Shown here one piece after another: positions 1 to 6,688 of a stretch of DNA of 8,550 nt. Origin of the DNA: Lachnospiraceae bacterium (GTDB lineage: Bacteria; Bacillota_A; Clostridia; Lachnospirales; Lachnospiraceae); assembly GCA_003446335.1 (NCBI GenBank), contig DMAZ01000006.1, positions 1-8,550 on the forward strand. The letters are read 5' to 3'. The stretch's first letter is position 1. Each line of letters begins with the position of its first letter. The position numbers were made by a program, and so were the translations under genes. The notes beneath the pieces are model-generated. The model saw only the letters and a program-made list of their open reading frames with translations. It did not search any database and was not told the DNA's origin.

Positions 1-932
1 ATAAGCTCAAGGTATTCCGTCCGGAACTCATCCTCTCCCATGATTTCACACGGAATGATTTCGGACACTTCTTTCGTGCCGCGGATCTTTACGCCCGCCC
101 CTCTCAGTGCCTCTGCGATCTTCGGCAGGAATTCCTCAGCTATATCACGGTGAACGAGCAGTGTCTCAACGGCATTGCACGCAGCGGTATACTGGCATTT
201 TGCATCCAGAATGACCGGGACCGCCTTCTCAAAATCACATTCACTGTCCACATAGATGTGGCAGATACCGTCCGCATGTCCCATGACGGGAATTTTCGTG
301 TTGTCCATAATATAGCGGACAAATCTGTTCGATCCGCGCGGGATCAGGAGGTCTACATCTCCTTCACATCCAAGAAGCTCATCTATTTCATTATGCAGCT
401 CAGCCTGCAGCATACATCCTTCCGGAAGCCCTGCCTCACATGCGGCCTCATAAATCGTTCTGAAAAGGACTCTGTTGGTCTCAGCGGTCTCCTTGCCGCC
501 TTTCAGGATCGCACAGTTCCCGCTCTTAAGGCATAATGTCGAGATCTGTACCAGCGCATCCGGTCTCGCCTCAAAAATAACGCCGATCACGCCGATCGGG
601 CAGCTGATCCTGTACATGGTCAGTCCGGCATCCAGTTCACGGGCAAGCTGAACTTTTCCGATCGGATCCGGCAGAGAAATGAGCTGAGCGATTCCGTCGA
701 TGACTGATTTCAATTTCCCTTCATCGAATTTCAGCCTCTTAATGACCGCACCGGAAATTCCTGCTTTTTCGGCATTTGAAAGATCTGTTCTGTTGGCCTC
801 GAATATAATATCTTTTCTCCGGTCAAGTTCTTCGGCAATATGAGATAAAGCTGAGTTACGCATCTCTCCCGTTGTTGCCGCGAGACGCGGAGACGCAAGC
901 TTCATTTTGTGTGCTTCTTCCCGAATATTCAT
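1..932 (-). CDS. proA: Gamma-glutamyl phosphate reductase (glutamate-5-semialdehyde dehydrogenase), N-terminal 310 residues, truncated by window edge
   Basis: Cytoplasmic enzyme of proline synthesis that reduces gamma-glutamyl phosphate to glutamate-5-semialdehyde with NADPH. The minus-strand reading frame is open from an ATG at 932-930 to the left window edge. ProA proteins are usually about 415-420 residues, so roughly the last 105 lie outside. Visible family marks are an N-terminal AATTGEMRNSAL-type helix, the cofactor-region stretch GVIGVIFEARPDA, the KSGNCAILKGGKE loop, and the catalytic cysteine Cys252 inside the segment AACNAVETLLVH. The start is supported by a GAAAGGAAG ribosome site about 6 bases upstream. 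The gene is transcribed away from the AAA+ gene. In many bacteria proB lies directly upstream of proA; here it does not, so proB must be downstream of proA or elsewhere. Nothing in the visible part looks broken. Confidence 0.96.
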   Translation of the reverse strand, partial: MNIREEAHKMKLASPRLAATTGEMRNSALSHIAEELDRRKDIIFEANRTDLSNAEKAGISGAVIKRLKFDEGKLKSVIDGIAQLISLPDPIGKVQLARELDAGLTMYRISCPIGVIGVIFEARPDALVQISTLCLKSGNCAILKGGKETAETNRVLFRTIYEAACEAGLPEGCMLQAELHNEIDELLGCEGDVDLLIPRGSNRFVRYIMDNTKIPVMGHADGICHIYVDSECDFEKAVPVILDAKCQYTAACNAVETLLVHRDIAEEFLPKIAEALRGAGVKIRGTKEVSEIIPCEIMGEDEFRTEYLEL

Positions 933-1022
933 AATTCTTCCTTTCTTTTTATGCTTCGCGTCATTATATCGCACCGGCTCCACCTTCGGTCGTTGTCTGC
1001 CTTCTGCCTGCCGGAAGTGCGC

Positions 1023-1033
1023 ATTCTCAGAAT
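1023..1033. promoter_or_regulatory. Palindrome ATTCTCAGAAT overlapping the proA -10 element
   Basis: Perfect inverted repeat ATTCT-C-AGAAT. It covers most of the candidate -10 box of the minus-strand promoter, where a repressor dimer would block transcription. Such an 11-base palindrome can also arise by chance, so an operator role is inference only. Confidence 0.25.
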
Positions 1034-1057
1034 ACTCGTTTTTACAAATTCCGTCAA
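1029..1057 (-). promoter_or_regulatory. Candidate sigma-A promoter for proA
   Basis: On the minus strand TTGACG (1057-1052) is followed after exactly 17 bases by TATTCT (1034-1029). The -35 matches consensus at 5 of 6 bases and the -10 at 4 of 6. Transcription would start near 1022 and give a leader of about 90 bases. A perfect TATAAT on the same strand at 968-963 lies closer to the gene but has no good -35 partner, so it is a possible secondary start. Confidence 0.45.
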
Positions 1058-1126
1058 CCTTCTATCTTTATGGCTATTCCGGTACTCTATTTATCATAGA
1101 ATTGCACAAACTCTCCGTATAACGGC

Positions 1127-1155
1127 TTGTAAATTCAGTAAAATCTCACTATAAT
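1127..1155 (+). promoter_or_regulatory. Sigma-A promoter for the AAA+/exporter operon
   Basis: TTGTAA (1127-1132), a 17-base spacer, then a perfect TATAAT (1150-1155). Transcription would start near 1162, leaving a leader of about 97 bases before the ATG at 1259. This is the best promoter seen in the window. No equally good promoter was found between the four genes downstream, which fits a single transcript. Confidence 0.7.
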
Positions 1156-1198
1156 GTTTTTAGATGGGTTATTGTACCCTTTTTTAGGAACATAGCCC

Positions 1199-1229
1199 CC
1201 GCCGGCTGAATGTTCTACGATTTCGGCGG
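1199..1229 (+). promoter_or_regulatory. GC-rich leader hairpin upstream of the AAA+ ribosome site
   Basis: CCGCCG (1199-1204) can pair with CGGCGG (1224-1229), extended by one G-U pair, with a loop of about 17 bases. It sits in the transcribed leader and ends 14 bases before the ribosome site AAGGGAG (1244-1250). Just upstream, GGGT and ACCC (1166-1180) followed by TTTTTT form a much weaker 4-bp hairpin. The leader may fold, but no known regulator is recognised. Confidence 0.35.
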
Positions 1230-1258
1230 CATAAGTCAGTTACAAGGGAGTAATATCT

Positions 1259-2317
1259 ATGGCAGATTCAACAAATATACGCTTCAACCGGATCATGGAT
1301 GAGGTCTATAAAGATTTCTACGGATCTTATCCTCCCGGGAGTCCTTCCTCCGGGAATTCCTCACATGAAGCAGACAGCACATCAGACAGCGGTGGGGCTG
1401 CGGGTGCCGCTCTTTACGACGAGCCGAAGACACAGGCCGCCACGAACGGACCCGGGCCAAAGAAGGATGCGGACAAGGAGGAGGAAAAACCAAAGGAACC
1501 TGAAAAGTCGGGCATGGAAGAGCTCAATGAGCTGATCGGCCTTGAGGCTGTAAAAGACGATGTCAGGGAACTTGTAAACCTCGTAAAAGTCCAGAAAATG
1601 CGTGAAGATAAAGGGATGAAGACTGTACCTGTCTCCCTGCACCTTGTCTTTTCGGGAAATCCAGGGACCGGAAAAACGACCGTAGCGAGAATTCTCTCAA
1701 AGCTCTATAAAGAGATCGGTGTTCTCTCCAAAGGGCAGCTGGTCGAGGTCGATCGTTCAGGACTCGTCGCCGGATATGTCGGACAGACCGCCATTAAGAC
1801 TCAGAAAAAAATAGAGGAGGCTAAAGGCGGAATTCTTTTTATCGATGAGGCTTACACACTTGCGAAGGAGGGAAATGATTTCGGTCAGGAGGCGATCGAT
1901 ACTATCCTGAAAGCCATGGAGGATAACCGCAAGGACCTCGTTGTCATCGTTGCCGGCTATACAGACCTCATGAAGACTTTTATAAACAGTAACCCGGGAC
2001 TTAAATCCCGCTTCAACAAGTACATCGACTTCAAAGATTATACCGCGGACGAGCTGATCGCCATCTTTAATATGCAATGCGACAAGTACAACTATACGGT
2101 CAGTCCGGAAGCAAAAGATAAAATCGAAAACGTCATAAGAGTGAGGGAATCCCTTAAGGGTGACAACTTTGCAAATGCCCGGGATGTCCGGAATCTCTTT
2201 GAGACTGTTATCACGAATCAGGCATCCAGGGTCGCCCAGATCGAGGATCCGGATGAAAATATACTGACAACAATAGAACCTGAAGATATTGAGGAGCTTA
2301 CACCCGCAGCCCAGTAA
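1259..2317 (+). CDS. CbbX/SpoVK-type AAA+ ATPase
   Basis: A 352-residue cytoplasmic AAA+ ATPase that probably remodels a protein partner by threading it through a hexamer pore. Residues 1-85 are a low-complexity Ser/Gly/Pro then Lys/Glu-rich tail with no visible fold. The AAA+ core follows: Walker A GNPGTGKTT at 133-141 (Lys139), an aromatic pore loop GYVGQT near 172-177, Walker B GGILFIDEA with Asp196 and Glu197, sensor 1 VIVAGYTD near 229-236, arginine finger Arg251 in NPGLKSRF, and a sensor-2 segment FANARDVRN with Arg308. These are the marks of the CbbX/SpoVK/EccA branch. EccA proteins carry an N-terminal TPR domain, which is absent here. The ribosome site AAGGGAG lies 8 bases before the ATG. 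It is first in the exporter operon, 23 bases ahead of the fusion-protein gene. The substrate is unknown. No RuBisCO, sporulation or WXG100 genes are nearby. Confidence 0.9.
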   Translation: MADSTNIRFNRIMDEVYKDFYGSYPPGSPSSGNSSHEADSTSDSGGAAGAALYDEPKTQAATNGPGPKKDADKEEEKPKEPEKSGMEELNELIGLEAVKDDVRELVNLVKVQKMREDKGMKTVPVSLHLVFSGNPGTGKTTVARILSKLYKEIGVLSKGQLVEVDRSGLVAGYVGQTAIKTQKKIEEAKGGILFIDEAYTLAKEGNDFGQEAIDTILKAMEDNRKDLVVIVAGYTDLMKTFINSNPGLKSRFNKYIDFKDYTADELIAIFNMQCDKYNYTVSPEAKDKIENVIRVRESLKGDNFANARDVRNLFETVITNQASRVAQIEDPDENILTTIEPEDIEELTPAAQ

Positions 2318-2340
2318 ATGACTAGATTGGAGGAATACAG

Positions 2341-3963
2341 ATGGCACACTTTATAAATAAACAGAAAATCCTTGTCGGTCTGATCACGGCTTCCATAACC
2401 GCAACTACAATCGGGGGTGCGGTTTACGGCTATCCCCTCAGTTTCTTATTCGGCGGTAATAAGGATGCAGACGCCGAGGCCGGTTCACAGGTCGTCGAAG
2501 TCGAGGTGAAGGACATCGAGAATACCATAAATGTGACCGGAGCCCTGGCATCCTCAACGGAAATGACCGCGATGGTAGACAAGAATGCCGCGGATCTGGC
2601 AGTCAAAGAGATCAAAGTCAAGATCGGCGATGAGGTGAAGGAAGGAGATGTTCTCTTCACTCTTGATACATCCGATCTTGAAAAAAGCCTTAAGGATAAT
2701 GAACAGAAGCTGGCTGTTCTTGAGAGAAAGAATGCGATCGCGGCCAATCAGCAGCAGCGTGACTACAGCGACCTCAAAAAGAATAACGCTCTTGCGGAGA
2801 CGCAGGAAATCCGGAATATCCTGAATGCTGAGGATAAACTTGATGACAATTATGTCGATCAGGGTCTCGCTCTCGATGAACTCTATAAGAAATACGGATA
2901 CGAAGATCAGAGTTATTACGAAGCATGCGACGCCCAGCTTGCTATGTATGATGCGGAAGATGCACTGAACGCAGGCAGAGAAGATCCTTCGATTACCACA
3001 GAAGAACTGAATGAACTGATCACGAATTATAATTCTGCAGTTGAAAGATTCAACACCGCTCTGACTGCCTACGAAGGCAACATAGCGGCCAGCATAATTG
3101 CGGAAGCTGCCGTCCGTACCGCCAACCGGACGATCCGTGATGCCGAAAAAGAACTGATCGACAAGAATGAAAATCTTGATAAGGCGAACCGCGAACGGAA
3201 TCATGCGGAAAAGAAAGCCGTTGAAGGAATCGAAACGGCTGATCTGGACAGAAGCACAAGTGATCAGGAGATCACTACCGATCTCATGAAAATTCGGAAG
3301 CAGCTGGCGGCAGCTACGATCACTGCCAAGAGTTCCGGTATCGTTACCGCTGTGAACGCGGTAGTCGGCCAGGTGCCCACAAATGATCCGGTCGTTGTGA
3401 CAGATATCAATCACTACAATGTAGCCTGCGATGTCGATGAACAGTATATCTCCGATATCAAGGAAGGTATGCAGGCACGGTTCACGACCAATGCCACCGG
3501 TGAAGATTTCCTGAACGGTGTTGTCAGTTTTGTAGCTGTGACCCCCACAAAACAGCAGAGCTCGAACAATAATAACAATAACAACAGTGGCAGTAACGGC
3601 GGAGCGACATCTACAAGCGGACAGACAGACAAGTCCAGAGGTACCTACCGTGTCCTCATCAAAGTGAACGACCAGAACGACCGTATCCGCCCCGGCATGA
3701 CCGCGAAAATAACTATTATAACGAATAAAGCGGAAAATGTAACGGCTGTGCCGGTCGATGCGATTGATTACGATCTGGACGGTAATCCGATCCTCCATGT
3801 TACCAAAGATGAAGGTGCCACATCTGTAGATGTCAAAGTGACCACCGGACTCTCCGACGGAACATACACGCAGGTCACAGGTGAAGGATTGACTGCGGGA
3901 ACAAAAATCATTGTTCCTGAAGAAGAAGCTGACGAACTGCCGAATTCAGACCTGTTCAGTTAA
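2341..3963 (+). CDS. HlyD/MacA/YknX-family membrane fusion protein (exporter adaptor)
   Basis: A 540-residue adaptor anchored in the membrane by one N-terminal segment (about residues 9-30) with the rest outside. It links the ABC permease to substrate or the cell envelope. The first half of the lipoyl-like domain is near 60-112, with the turn IGDEVKEGDVLFTLDTSDL. A long Asp/Glu/Lys-rich alpha-helical hairpin spans about 112-322. The second lipoyl half is at about 323-357 (TAKSSGIVTAVN). Beta-barrel and membrane-proximal segments follow, including IRPGMTAKITI and VPVDAIDYD. Residues 404-435 are a low-complexity insert with seven consecutive Asn (409-415). B. subtilis YknX is about 380 residues, so this protein is long because of the hairpin and insert. 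GGAGG lies 7 bases before the ATG. The next gene starts 10 bases after its stop, so the two are translated together. Confidence 0.92.
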   Translation: MAHFINKQKILVGLITASITATTIGGAVYGYPLSFLFGGNKDADAEAGSQVVEVEVKDIENTINVTGALASSTEMTAMVDKNAADLAVKEIKVKIGDEVKEGDVLFTLDTSDLEKSLKDNEQKLAVLERKNAIAANQQQRDYSDLKKNNALAETQEIRNILNAEDKLDDNYVDQGLALDELYKKYGYEDQSYYEACDAQLAMYDAEDALNAGREDPSITTEELNELITNYNSAVERFNTALTAYEGNIAASIIAEAAVRTANRTIRDAEKELIDKNENLDKANRERNHAEKKAVEGIETADLDRSTSDQEITTDLMKIRKQLAAATITAKSSGIVTAVNAVVGQVPTNDPVVVTDINHYNVACDVDEQYISDIKEGMQARFTTNATGEDFLNGVVSFVAVTPTKQQSSNNNNNNNSGSNGGATSTSGQTDKSRGTYRVLIKVNDQNDRIRPGMTAKITIITNKAENVTAVPVDAIDYDLDGNPILHVTKDEGATSVDVKVTTGLSDGTYTQVTGEGLTAGTKIIVPEEEADELPNSDLFS

Positions 3964-3973
3964 AGGGATTACT

Positions 3974-4678
3974 ATGGATCTTCTAAACTTATCGAACATT
4001 ACGAAAAGCTATTATATCGGTCAGCCGAACGAACTTGAAATTCTTCACGGAATCACCCTTACGATCAACAAGGGAGAATTTGCCGCGATCGTCGGTCAGT
4101 CAGGTTCCGGAAAGAGTACCCTTATGAATGTGATCGGGCTGCTGGACAAGCCGACGTCCGGAGAATATATCCTGAACGGTATCGACATCAGAAAATCCAG
4201 CGATAAGGACATGTCCGCCATCCGGTGCAAGGAAATAGGCTTCGTCTTCCAGACATATAACCTGATTCCCAGAATGTCTGCCCTGAAGAATGTAGAAGTA
4301 CCTATGATGTATGCGGGCATGCCGCCGGCAGAGCGGGCAGAAAGAGCCAGACAGCTGCTCATACAGGTCGGAATGGGAGATCGACTTGACCACACGCCTG
4401 ATCAGCTCTCCGGTGGTCAGAAACAGCGTGTAGCTATTGCGCGCGCCATGGCCAACGATCCGTCTATCATCCTGGCGGACGAACCGACAGGCGCTCTCGA
4501 TTCCAAGACAGGCCGGCTTGTCATGGATATCTTTCATGATCTGCACAGTATGGGAAAAACAATCGTTTTCATAACCCATTCCAACGAGCTTGCTGAAGAA
4601 TGCCAGCGCATTCTTACACTTGTAGACGGGCTTATAGTCTCAGAGAGGAGAGGTTCTGAATATGATCAGTTTGCGTGA
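3974..4678 (+). CDS. ABC transporter ATP-binding protein, MacB/LolD/YknY type
   Basis: A 234-residue nucleotide-binding subunit that powers the adjacent permease from the cytoplasmic side. All key motifs are present: Walker A GQSGSGKST at 41-49 (Lys47), Q-loop Gln93, signature LSGGQ at 145-149, Walker B IILADE with Asp169 and Glu170, D-loop ALD at 174-176, and H-loop His202. The family-typical phrases ADEPTGALDS and FITHS support the lipoprotein/antimicrobial-peptide exporter branch. The frame stays open upstream to 3911, but ATG 3974 is chosen. It gives the normal N-terminus for the family and has AAAGGGA five bases upstream, overlapping the preceding stop. The 3' end overlaps the permease start by 17 bases, typical of subunits made in fixed ratio. 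Nothing suggests inactivation. Confidence 0.95.
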   Translation: MDLLNLSNITKSYYIGQPNELEILHGITLTINKGEFAAIVGQSGSGKSTLMNVIGLLDKPTSGEYILNGIDIRKSSDKDMSAIRCKEIGFVFQTYNLIPRMSALKNVEVPMMYAGMPPAERAERARQLLIQVGMGDRLDHTPDQLSGGQKQRVAIARAMANDPSIILADEPTGALDSKTGRLVMDIFHDLHSMGKTIVFITHSNELAEECQRILTLVDGLIVSERRGSEYDQFA

Positions 4679-5942
4679 AAATCTGTCTGTAGCCCTGACA
4701 AGCATTCTTGCCAATAAGCTTCGTTCCGTCCTGACCATGCTGGGCATTATCATCGGCGTAGGAGCCGTCATTACAATCGTATCGATCGGAAGCGGCATGG
4801 GAAAACAGATGAACGATCAGCTGAATAATGAGGGTTTTGCCAATATCGAAATCAATGCAAAGCAGAAACAAGGGTCTGAACGGCTCGACGACCATCCAAT
4901 CGTTATCAATAAGGAACTCCTGACGGAGGTATATACAAAATATGCCGATCAATGTGAAGGTATCAGCGTCTCCAAGGATCTGAGCGATGATCAGGATGCC
5001 AGCAATTATTACGTCAAGACTAAAAAAGCCTCAAAACAGGTCGGTTTCGTGGCTATTAACTCAGGATACTGGAAATCCAAAAAAAGAAAAATTTTATACG
5101 GCTCTCAGATCACGAACAAAGAGTTCAATAACGGTTCACATGTAATCATTATTTCGGAATCCACAGCGAAGAGCCTGTTCGGAAAAGCGGATGAGAGCTG
5201 TATCGGGAAAACGGTCGATACATATTTTTCAAATACGTATGCCACTTTCACGGTCAAAGGGATCTTTGAAAAAATGAATGAATACGACGTGGTCTTCATG
5301 CCTGACCCGATATCAGGCTCCATATCCGGAGTTCCCTATGCCTTTTTCCCGCTTTCCGCTTACCAGAAACTCACCGGAGCAAACACTGATTTCAGCACTG
5401 CAACAATCATACCGAAGACCGAGGGAGGCGGACCGGCAATTATTTCCCTCGTAGAAAGCATAAAGGCCGATATGGAAGAGGGTTCCGACGAGTACGTCGA
5501 ATATCAGATCACGACCATGCTGGACTTTATAAACCAGCAGACAGCTTACATAAATCAGCAGATCATGACAACGGCCCTGATCGCGGCCATCGCTCTTCTT
5601 GTCGGCGGTATCGGTGTCATGAACATCATGATGGTCTCCATAATGGAAAGGACCAGAGAGATCGGAACGCGTAAAGCTCTTGGCGCGACCAACGCTTCTC
5701 TTCTGTCCCAGTTCATCACAGAGGCGATCCTTCTGTGTTTGATAGGCGGAGTTATAGGCATCGTGGTAGGCATTATCGGCGGTATCATCGGCTGCCATGT
5801 AAGCAAGCTCCCGTACGTGCTGAATGTCCTGTCCATCATCGTTGCATTGCTCTTCTCGGTGTTGATCGGTGCTTTCTTCGGATATTATCCGGCTTCCAAA
5901 GCCGCCAGAATGGATCCGATCGAAGCTCTCAGATACGAATAA
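4662..5942 (+). CDS. ABC transporter permease, MacB/YknZ type (MacB-like extracellular core plus FtsX domain)
   Basis: A 426-residue membrane subunit of the exporter. Topology matches MacB/YknZ. TM1 is at about 24-46 and follows the conserved NKLRSVLTMLGIIIGVGAV stretch. A large extracellular MacB core domain occupies about 47-300. TM2 is at about 303-326, followed by the coupling stretch RTREIGTRKALGA. TM3 is at about 351-376 and TM4 at about 388-408, ending in the hallmark PASKAARMDPIEALRYE. These proteins are thought to act by moving the extracellular domain in response to ATP hydrolysis (mechanotransmission) rather than by a through-membrane channel. The ribosome site AGGAGAGG lies 8 bases before the ATG, inside the end of the ATPase gene. 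The last 14 bases overlap the end of the convergent HEXXH gene. With the two preceding genes it forms a complete transporter. The exported substrate is not identifiable; antimicrobial peptide or toxin efflux is typical of the family. Confidence 0.95.
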   Translation: MISLRENLSVALTSILANKLRSVLTMLGIIIGVGAVITIVSIGSGMGKQMNDQLNNEGFANIEINAKQKQGSERLDDHPIVINKELLTEVYTKYADQCEGISVSKDLSDDQDASNYYVKTKKASKQVGFVAINSGYWKSKKRKILYGSQITNKEFNNGSHVIIISESTAKSLFGKADESCIGKTVDTYFSNTYATFTVKGIFEKMNEYDVVFMPDPISGSISGVPYAFFPLSAYQKLTGANTDFSTATIIPKTEGGGPAIISLVESIKADMEEGSDEYVEYQITTMLDFINQQTAYINQQIMTTALIAAIALLVGGIGVMNIMMVSIMERTREIGTRKALGATNASLLSQFITEAILLCLIGGVIGIVVGIIGGIIGCHVSKLPYVLNVLSIIVALLFSVLIGAFFGYYPASKAARMDPIEALRYE

Positions 5943-6645
5943 ACAGATCCTGCATTTCATCAAGCGCCTGCCGTGTCCCGGCAGGCGCTATTTTTTTCCA
6001 TATCGCAAAAGAGTCTTTAAGCCCGAATCCGGGCGGAATATCTCCCAGACAGGGAATTGCCTGCCACAGTCCCGAATTCTTCTCAAAAAGCGGAAGAAGC
6101 GCTCCGGCGACACATCTGTTCTCTTCTCTCAGGTACCAGTTCAATTCCAGCCGTCGAATCTGCAGAGGGGATGTCAGATCTACAGACCTGCTCTCTTTCA
6201 GCACCTCCTCCGAGTAAGACACAAAGCGCGGCGCATATCCGGATAAAGCCGGATGATCCGGTCTTGCCGCCAGGATATGAGCCAGCTTTCGCATGTAAAA
6301 ATGCGATGCTGTCTCACAGACCGATTCCTCCAGCCATTTCAGGTTATCCGCTACAAGGAACGGGATCCGGTAATGACACATCTCATGAGCGAACTGATAC
6401 GCTGCCTGGGAAACATAGCGCATTTCCGTGTTAAGATAAATCTCATGTGTCCCCCGGAAACAGCACGGGCTCTCCTCGCTCCTTACGATCTGTACTCTTA
6501 GCGGCATCCGCTCCCTTTCGGGCATATACACATCAAAAAGGCTGACAATTTCATCGAGAACGATCAGAAAATTATCAGCCTTATCAGCATTTTTCTCCGA
6601 ATACAGATAGTATCCGGCATGATTCGGAAATCTTATCAGATACAT
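5929..6645 (-). CDS. Soluble HEXXH zinc-metalloprotease-like protein, family not recognised
   Basis: A 238-residue protein with no signal peptide or membrane segment, so probably cytoplasmic. HEMCH at 87-91 fits the zinc-binding HEXXH pattern, with His87 and His91 as ligands and Glu88 as catalytic base. The segment WLEESVCETAS follows at 104-114. Glu107 or Glu111 could be the third ligand; Glu111 lies at the spacing seen in thermolysin-like gluzincins. The phrase YQFAHEMCHY is how such sites commonly look in real peptidases. The rest has no domain I can name. The start ATG has only a modest GCGGGAA site 5 bases upstream. It begins 43 bases after the methyltransferase-like gene on the same strand, so the two probably share a transcript. 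Its final 14 bases overlap the permease gene, and the operon terminator lies within its last codons. Peptidase activity is inferred. Confidence 0.75.
   Translation of the reverse strand: MYLIRFPNHAGYYLYSEKNADKADNFLIVLDEIVSLFDVYMPERERMPLRVQIVRSEESPCCFRGTHEIYLNTEMRYVSQAAYQFAHEMCHYRIPFLVADNLKWLEESVCETASHFYMRKLAHILAARPDHPALSGYAPRFVSYSEEVLKESRSVDLTSPLQIRRLELNWYLREENRCVAGALLPLFEKNSGLWQAIPCLGDIPPGFGLKDSFAIWKKIAPAGTRQALDEMQDLFIRI
5963..5997 (+). terminator. Strong intrinsic terminator of the exporter operon
   Basis: An 11-base perfect stem (5963-5973 pairs with 5979-5989) with a five-base loop is followed by A and then seven T (5991-5997). It starts 20 bases after the permease stop. It lies inside the 3' coding part of the convergent HEXXH gene. 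On the minus strand the hairpin is not followed by a T run, so it should end only plus-strand transcription. Confidence 0.93.
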
Positions 6646-6688
6646 TTATGTTCCCGCTTTCCCTGCAATTCCTTCCGTTGTTCTTTCC

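Larger units (their letters stand above)
933..1258. other. Divergent intergenic region between proA and the AAA+ gene
   Basis: About 326 bases separate the two divergent genes. Short open frames on the plus strand at 907-1154 have no ribosome site or recognisable protein features and are treated as chance. The region contains a promoter for each direction, an 11-base palindrome over the proA-side -10 element, and a GC-rich hairpin just ahead of the AAA+ ribosome site. These are listed separately. I see no riboswitch or T-box that I can name. Confidence 0.7.

Noticed and set aside
907..1154. Two short plus-strand open frames in the proA/AAA+ intergenic region
   Set aside because: They overlap the proA start and the divergent promoters, lack ribosome sites and read as low-quality Ser/Leu/Cys-rich peptides.
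1259..2317. Naming the AAA+ protein a RuBisCO activase (CbbX) or sporulation protein SpoVK
   Set aside because: It shares the AAA+ branch only. No RuBisCO or sporulation genes are in view and the N-terminus differs, so only the family label is used.
1757..2347. 196-residue minus-strand open frame across the AAA+ gene
   Set aside because: It runs opposite the conserved Walker B, sensor and arginine-finger region of the AAA+ gene and has no features of its own.
2554..3798. Long 414-residue open frame on the minus strand, antisense to the fusion protein gene
   Set aside because: The plus-strand gene has full domain content and a ribosome site. The antisense translation is Ile/Arg/Phe-rich without any recognisable motif, as expected from a mirrored Asp/Glu/Asn-rich coding sequence.
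3911..3973. Upstream extension of the ABC ATPase frame
   Set aside because: It lies inside the fusion-protein gene. The ATG at 3974 has a proper ribosome site and gives the standard family N-terminus.
5877..5889. CGGATA-T-TATCCG palindrome near the permease end, as a minus-strand terminator for the HEXXH gene
   Set aside because: It is inside the permease coding region (GYYP segment), has a one-base loop and no T run on either strand.
6057..6501. Plus-strand open frames across the HEXXH gene
   Set aside because: They mirror the HEXXH-encoding strand, which carries the HEMCH motif. The plus frames are Pro/Arg/Cys-rich with no ribosome sites.
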